NCBI RefSeq assembly: GCF_020833685.1 | Contig: NZ_JACKZY010000003.1 | Span: 758,997-822,996, forward strand | Direction of reading: 5' to 3' | Length of the DNA: 64,000 bases | Source: Nitratireductor sp. B36 | GTDB lineage: Bacteria; Pseudomonadota; Alphaproteobacteria; Rhizobiales; Rhizobiaceae | In this document: positions 60,945-64,000 of the stretch, piece by piece | Position numbering within the stretch: position 1 is the first letter of the stretch | Layout of the letters: each line of letters starts with the position of its first letter | Notes under the pieces: model-generated | What the model saw: only the letters and a program-made list of their open reading frames with translations | Told to the model about the DNA's origin: nothing | Databases searched by the model: none | Program-made: the position numbers and the translations under genes

Positions 60945-61751
60945 TCAGCTGCCGATGAAGTTCGGCGCGCGTTTCTCGTGGAATGCGTTGACGCCTTCCC
61001 TGAAATCATCCGAATTGCGCAAACGGCTGTAGCAATGGCCCTCCAGTTCGATAGCCACCGACAGGTTTGCGTCGTCCGTGTCATTGAGCAGTTTCTTTGC
61101 CGTACGCTGAGCGATGGGCGAGAAGGCGATCAGTTCCTCGACTAGAGCATCAACGGCGCTTTCCAGCTCTGCATCGGGAACAACTTCCGTTGCGATGCCC
61201 CAGTCATAGGCCTGTTGCCCGCTAATCCGCTTCGAACGCATGACGATGTGCTTGGTCCGGGTTATGCCCACCATTTTCTGCAGACGAGCTGAGCCGCCTG
61301 ACCCCGGAATTTGGCCCAGTTTCTGCTCCGGCAATGCGTAGAGGGTTGTTTCGCTGGCAATTCGGAAATCGCATGCGAGCGAAAGCTCAAAACCTACTCC
61401 GAAACAGTAGCCGCGATTGGCGGCGATGACGGGCTTTGAGCAGCGTGCTGGTGCGGCAATGTTCCATGCCAGATGCGATACGTGCTCTGGAGATGCCTCC
61501 AGGAAGCCTCGAATATTGCCGCCTGACGAGAAATGTGCGCCGGCTCCACCGACAACGATCACACGTACACGCTCATCAGCGTCCAGCGCTTCAAAAACGA
61601 GACGAAGCTGATCACGCTGATCCATCGAGACGACGTTGTACGGTGGTCGGTCGAGCGTAATGTCCGCACGCTGACGTGCAGTATCGATCTTGACTGCGAA
61701 GCCATCGAGTTCGGCCAGTCGCGGATCGGCGAATTTCATTGTTTCAGCCAT
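60945..61751 (-). CDS. Enoyl-CoA hydratase/isomerase family protein
   Basis: A 268-residue crotonase-fold enzyme. Both hydratase glutamates appear conserved: GFELSLACDF and LPEQKLGQIPGSGG. The oxyanion-hole region is FSSGGNIRGF. It acts on CoA thioesters in a ring-cleavage or beta-oxidation-like path; the reaction is not specified by sequence. 97 bp upstream of the BenE gene. Confidence 0.85.
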   Translation of the reverse strand: MAETMKFADPRLAELDGFAVKIDTARQRADITLDRPPYNVVSMDQRDQLRLVFEALDADERVRVIVVGGAGAHFSSGGNIRGFLEASPEHVSHLAWNIAAPARCSKPVIAANRGYCFGVGFELSLACDFRIASETTLYALPEQKLGQIPGSGGSARLQKMVGITRTKHIVMRSKRISGQQAYDWGIATEVVPDAELESAVDALVEELIAFSPIAQRTAKKLLNDTDDANLSVAIELEGHCYSRLRNSDDFREGVNAFHEKRAPNFIGS

Positions 61752-61775
61752 CTGATCGGGATCCTTTCAAGTCTG

Positions 61776-63305
61776 CTATTGAACGGACCGGTCGTGATCC
61801 AGCGGGCGCTCGACGCTGTATTCCCCAGCAACGAGCATGCGGCGCAGGATCTTTCCGACCGGCGATTTTGGAATCTCATCAACGAAGACGATGCGCCGCG
61901 GGCGGCGGAAATTGGCAAGCCCGGAGGTCTTGCAATGCTCATCCAGCTCTTCCGCGGTAACGCTTCCCTTGCGCTTGACGAAGGCGGTGACAAGTTTGCC
62001 CCAGCGTTCATCAGGTAGGCCGACCACGGCTACCTCTGCCACCTGTTCATGAAGAGAAAGGCAGCTCTCAACCTCGACTGGCGACACATTCTCACCGCCT
62101 GTGATGATCATGTCGTCAACACGACCCGTAACGAACAGATCACCGTCCGCGTCGAAGAAGCCGGTATCGCCGGTGAAATACCACCCCTCCCGCAGTGCCT
62201 TTGCATCCGCATCGGGGCGGTTCCAATAACCTTCGAAAGCTTCATCACCCTTCAGATAAGCGATGATCTCGCCTTCCTCTGCGACACCCGCATGTTGTTC
62301 CGGGGAGTCCGCGCCGAGCTTGACCACACGGATCATCTGGTTGATCCCGGCGCGACCCGCCGAGCCAGGTTTTGCCACTGCGTTCTGCTCGATTGTAAAG
62401 GTGTAAATTTCCGAGGAACCGTAATGATTGACGAAAAGCTCGGGTTTGAACGCCTCATTGAGCCGCTTCAGAAGACCGTCGGTCATTGAGGCGCCGGCAA
62501 AGCCGAGCTTGGTGACACTTTTTACTCGTTCGGGTGAAAAGGCGGGCTCATGCAGGAGATCATGATAAAGCGTCGGCACCAGGTAGAGATTTGTAATCGC
62601 CTCAGCCTCGATCAGTTCAATCGCACGAGAGGCATCGAAGCGCGGAAGACAAATGAAGGCACCGCCTGTTAGCGAAGAAGCGATAAGAGAGCGCACACCC
62701 ATCGTGTGATACAGCGGCATCACTCCGAGTGTGCGCTCACCATGCCGATACAGGTTCTGCGCTACATGGGCGACCGCCCCTGCACGTTCGACACGATGGC
62801 GGCGCGGCACACCTTTTGGCCGAGACGTGGTGCCGGAAGTGTACAGCATCAACGACCAGTCATTGGCGTCCGCACGCGGCACGACGTCAGGGGCTTCAGC
62901 CTCCATCATGGAGACGAGTTCTTCTGTCGATATGCAGCTAAGTCCAGCAGCCGAGGGTGTTTGAACCAGCGCCTCGCGCGTTACATCCTCGTAGAAGACT
63001 GCTTTTGCTTCAGCGTCCTTGATTGCATAATCCACCTCTTCGCTCTTGGCGCGCCAGTTCAGAGGCGTGACAATGAGACCGGCGAATTGACAGGCCCAAT
63101 GCAGTGACGCGTTCTCCCAGCGGTTCATCATGAGAGTGACCACGTGATCGCCGTGCTTCAGGCCAAGCTGATCAAAGCCGGTCACGAGCGCTGAAATCTT
63201 GCGGTACCACTCGGAGTAGGTGAGCCGCATATCGCCATCAACAATGGCCAACGCATCCCGGTCCCGGCTTACGCTCGCCAGAAAACTTGCCCCCAGATCA
63301 AGCAT
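61776..63305 (-). CDS. Aryl/acyl-CoA ligase (AMP-binding family)
   Basis: A 509-residue adenylate-forming ligase. P-loop MLYTSGTTSRPKG, NHYGSSEIYTF, TGDTGFFDADGDLF and the C-terminal catalytic lysine in KSPVGKILRRML. Resembles benzoate or chlorobenzoate CoA ligases in arrangement, but the acid cannot be named. It overlaps the iron-sulfur gene by eight bases and precedes the hydratase gene by 24 bp, so it is in one operon. Confidence 0.85.
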   Translation of the reverse strand: MLDLGASFLASVSRDRDALAIVDGDMRLTYSEWYRKISALVTGFDQLGLKHGDHVVTLMMNRWENASLHWACQFAGLIVTPLNWRAKSEEVDYAIKDAEAKAVFYEDVTREALVQTPSAAGLSCISTEELVSMMEAEAPDVVPRADANDWSLMLYTSGTTSRPKGVPRRHRVERAGAVAHVAQNLYRHGERTLGVMPLYHTMGVRSLIASSLTGGAFICLPRFDASRAIELIEAEAITNLYLVPTLYHDLLHEPAFSPERVKSVTKLGFAGASMTDGLLKRLNEAFKPELFVNHYGSSEIYTFTIEQNAVAKPGSAGRAGINQMIRVVKLGADSPEQHAGVAEEGEIIAYLKGDEAFEGYWNRPDADAKALREGWYFTGDTGFFDADGDLFVTGRVDDMIITGGENVSPVEVESCLSLHEQVAEVAVVGLPDERWGKLVTAFVKRKGSVTAEELDEHCKTSGLANFRRPRRIVFVDEIPKSPVGKILRRMLVAGEYSVERPLDHDRSVQ

Positions 63306-63810
63306 TGTATTTTTGCTCCTTCCTAATTTCCTCCACGGCCGCCAAAGCAGCGGCCACGATCGTCGCGTAGCCGGTGCAGCGACACAGATGCCCGGACAAA
63401 TGTTCGCGGATTTCCTGCTCGCTGGCGTCTGGTCGCGTGGTTAGAAGCGCGTCGAGCGTCATCAGGATGCCGGGTGTGCAAAATCCGCACTGCAGCCCAT
63501 GTTTTTCACGAAAAGCAGCCTGCAGAGGCGAAAGCTGCTGTGCGGTCGGCGTCAGCGCTTCGACCGTTCGCACATCTGCCCCGTCAATCTGAGCCGCAAG
63601 AATGAGACAGGCGCGCACGGGCGCACCATCCACCTGAACGGTGCACGCACCACAAACACCGTGTTCGCAGCCCACATGAGTGCCTGTTGCGCCCAGTTCG
63701 TGTCTTAGAAGATCGCTGAGAAGCATCCGGTTCTCGGCAAGCACCTCCACCTTTCTGCCATTGAGGTGAAAGGCGACGCGATGTTTCGTGTCAGCAGCTA
63801 ATTGCGGCAT
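63298..63810 (-). CDS. (2Fe-2S)-binding subunit of a molybdenum hydroxylase (CoxS/HcrC-like)
   Basis: A 170-residue separate iron-sulfur subunit. Cluster 1 Cys48, Cys53, Cys56 and Cys68; cluster 2 Cys108, Cys111, Cys143 and Cys145 (CGFC, CRC). Being a separate subunit it differs from the fused form at 23947. Together with the flavin subunit upstream and a large subunit beyond the window, it makes an electron-transfer chain. Beside a CoA ligase it may belong to a hydroxybenzoyl-CoA reductase or aryl hydroxylase. Confidence 0.9.
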   Translation of the reverse strand: MPQLAADTKHRVAFHLNGRKVEVLAENRMLLSDLLRHELGATGTHVGCEHGVCGACTVQVDGAPVRACLILAAQIDGADVRTVEALTPTAQQLSPLQAAFREKHGLQCGFCTPGILMTLDALLTTRPDASEQEIREHLSGHLCRCTGYATIVAAALAAVEEIRKEQKYNA

Positions 63811-64000
63811 GAGCGGGCCTCCAAAACGGTTTCTCGACCCAGCCGGCGTACAAGTTCGCGCCGATAACGCCCGCTCGCGTGCAAGTCGTCACGCGCGTTC
63901 AGCGCCCAGGCGATATCGTTGAGCGCGTCATCAAGCTCATCACCATTTTCCTGCGGAAGGTCGAACTGTCGGGGATGGTCGTCCACCCCTCCAATGGCAA
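63798..64000 (-). CDS. FAD-binding subunit of a molybdenum hydroxylase (C-terminal part only)
   Basis: The frame is open to the window edge and encodes the C-terminal 67 residues or so: GGVDDHPRQFDLP, then LNDIAWALNARDDLHASGRYRRELVRRLGRETVLEA. This is the typical C terminus of CoxM/XdhB flavoproteins. A GTG at 63986 is internal. The end overlaps the start of the iron-sulfur gene by 13 bases. Confidence 0.85.
   Translation of the reverse strand, partial: AIGGVDDHPRQFDLPQENGDELDDALNDIAWALNARDDLHASGRYRRELVRRLGRETVLEARSCRN

Overview
The window looks like a chromosomal segment of a GC-rich alphaproteobacterium of the order Hyphomicrobiales (Rhizobiales), probably near Mesorhizobium, Nitratireductor and other Phyllobacteriaceae. 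Supporting signs are a textbook SAM-II (metA) riboswitch, a full CtrA box at ftsEX, a TIGR02302-type envelope protein, DUF2125 and DUF3108 proteins, the lysA / small lipoprotein / argH cluster, and intergenic palindromes of a kind common in rhizobial genomes. No phage, insertion sequence, CRISPR array or rRNA is visible. All gene names are inferred from sequence recognition alone.

Region by region. 0-8.3 kb: the end of a GlcG/HbpS-like gene, then a same-strand amine locus: TAXI-type TRAP transporter, FeaR-like AraC regulator, FeaB-like aldehyde dehydrogenase and periplasmic copper amine oxidase. 8.4-12 kb: housekeeping genes (glyoxalase-fold protein, tRNA-Gly(GCC), ProX/YbaK deacylase, CnoX-like thioredoxin-TPR protein, Lon-N protein, Trm112-like protein). 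12-17 kb: a TrpXYZ-like ABC transporter divergent from a GntR regulator that is translationally coupled to a polytopic membrane protein. 17.4-30.2 kb: the main accessory catabolic block. It holds a LIV-type ABC importer, a nicotinamidase, and a tightly coupled six-gene operon encoding a flavin / [2Fe-2S]-molybdenum hydroxylase, a 6-hydroxynicotinate reductase-like iron-sulfur protein, a UPF0280 protein, a PF06684 (DUF1185) protein and a MarR regulator.

30-58 kb is mostly core genome: a queuosine-precursor transporter with a candidate preQ1-I riboswitch over its start codon, rpmB, gloB, an omptin-type outer-membrane protease that looks horizontally acquired, metA with SAM-II control, hisC-tyrC, ftsEX-ydcF-plsC, hpt, a CpdR-like receiver, lysA, argH, a TlpA-like protein, queD and a GGDEF-EAL protein. 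57.6-64 kb: an acyl-CoA synthetase, then a BenE-type permease, enoyl-CoA hydratase, aryl/acyl-CoA ligase and the start of a second molybdenum-hydroxylase operon cut by the window edge.

Three catabolic modules are arranged as transporter + regulator + enzymes. The best candidate for an under-described system is the 22.3-30.2 kb operon. Its hydroxylase and reductase resemble the first two steps of N-heteroaromatic (nicotinate-type) ring reduction, but no known ring-opening enamidase is present, while two proteins of unknown function (UPF0280, PF06684) are built into the operon.
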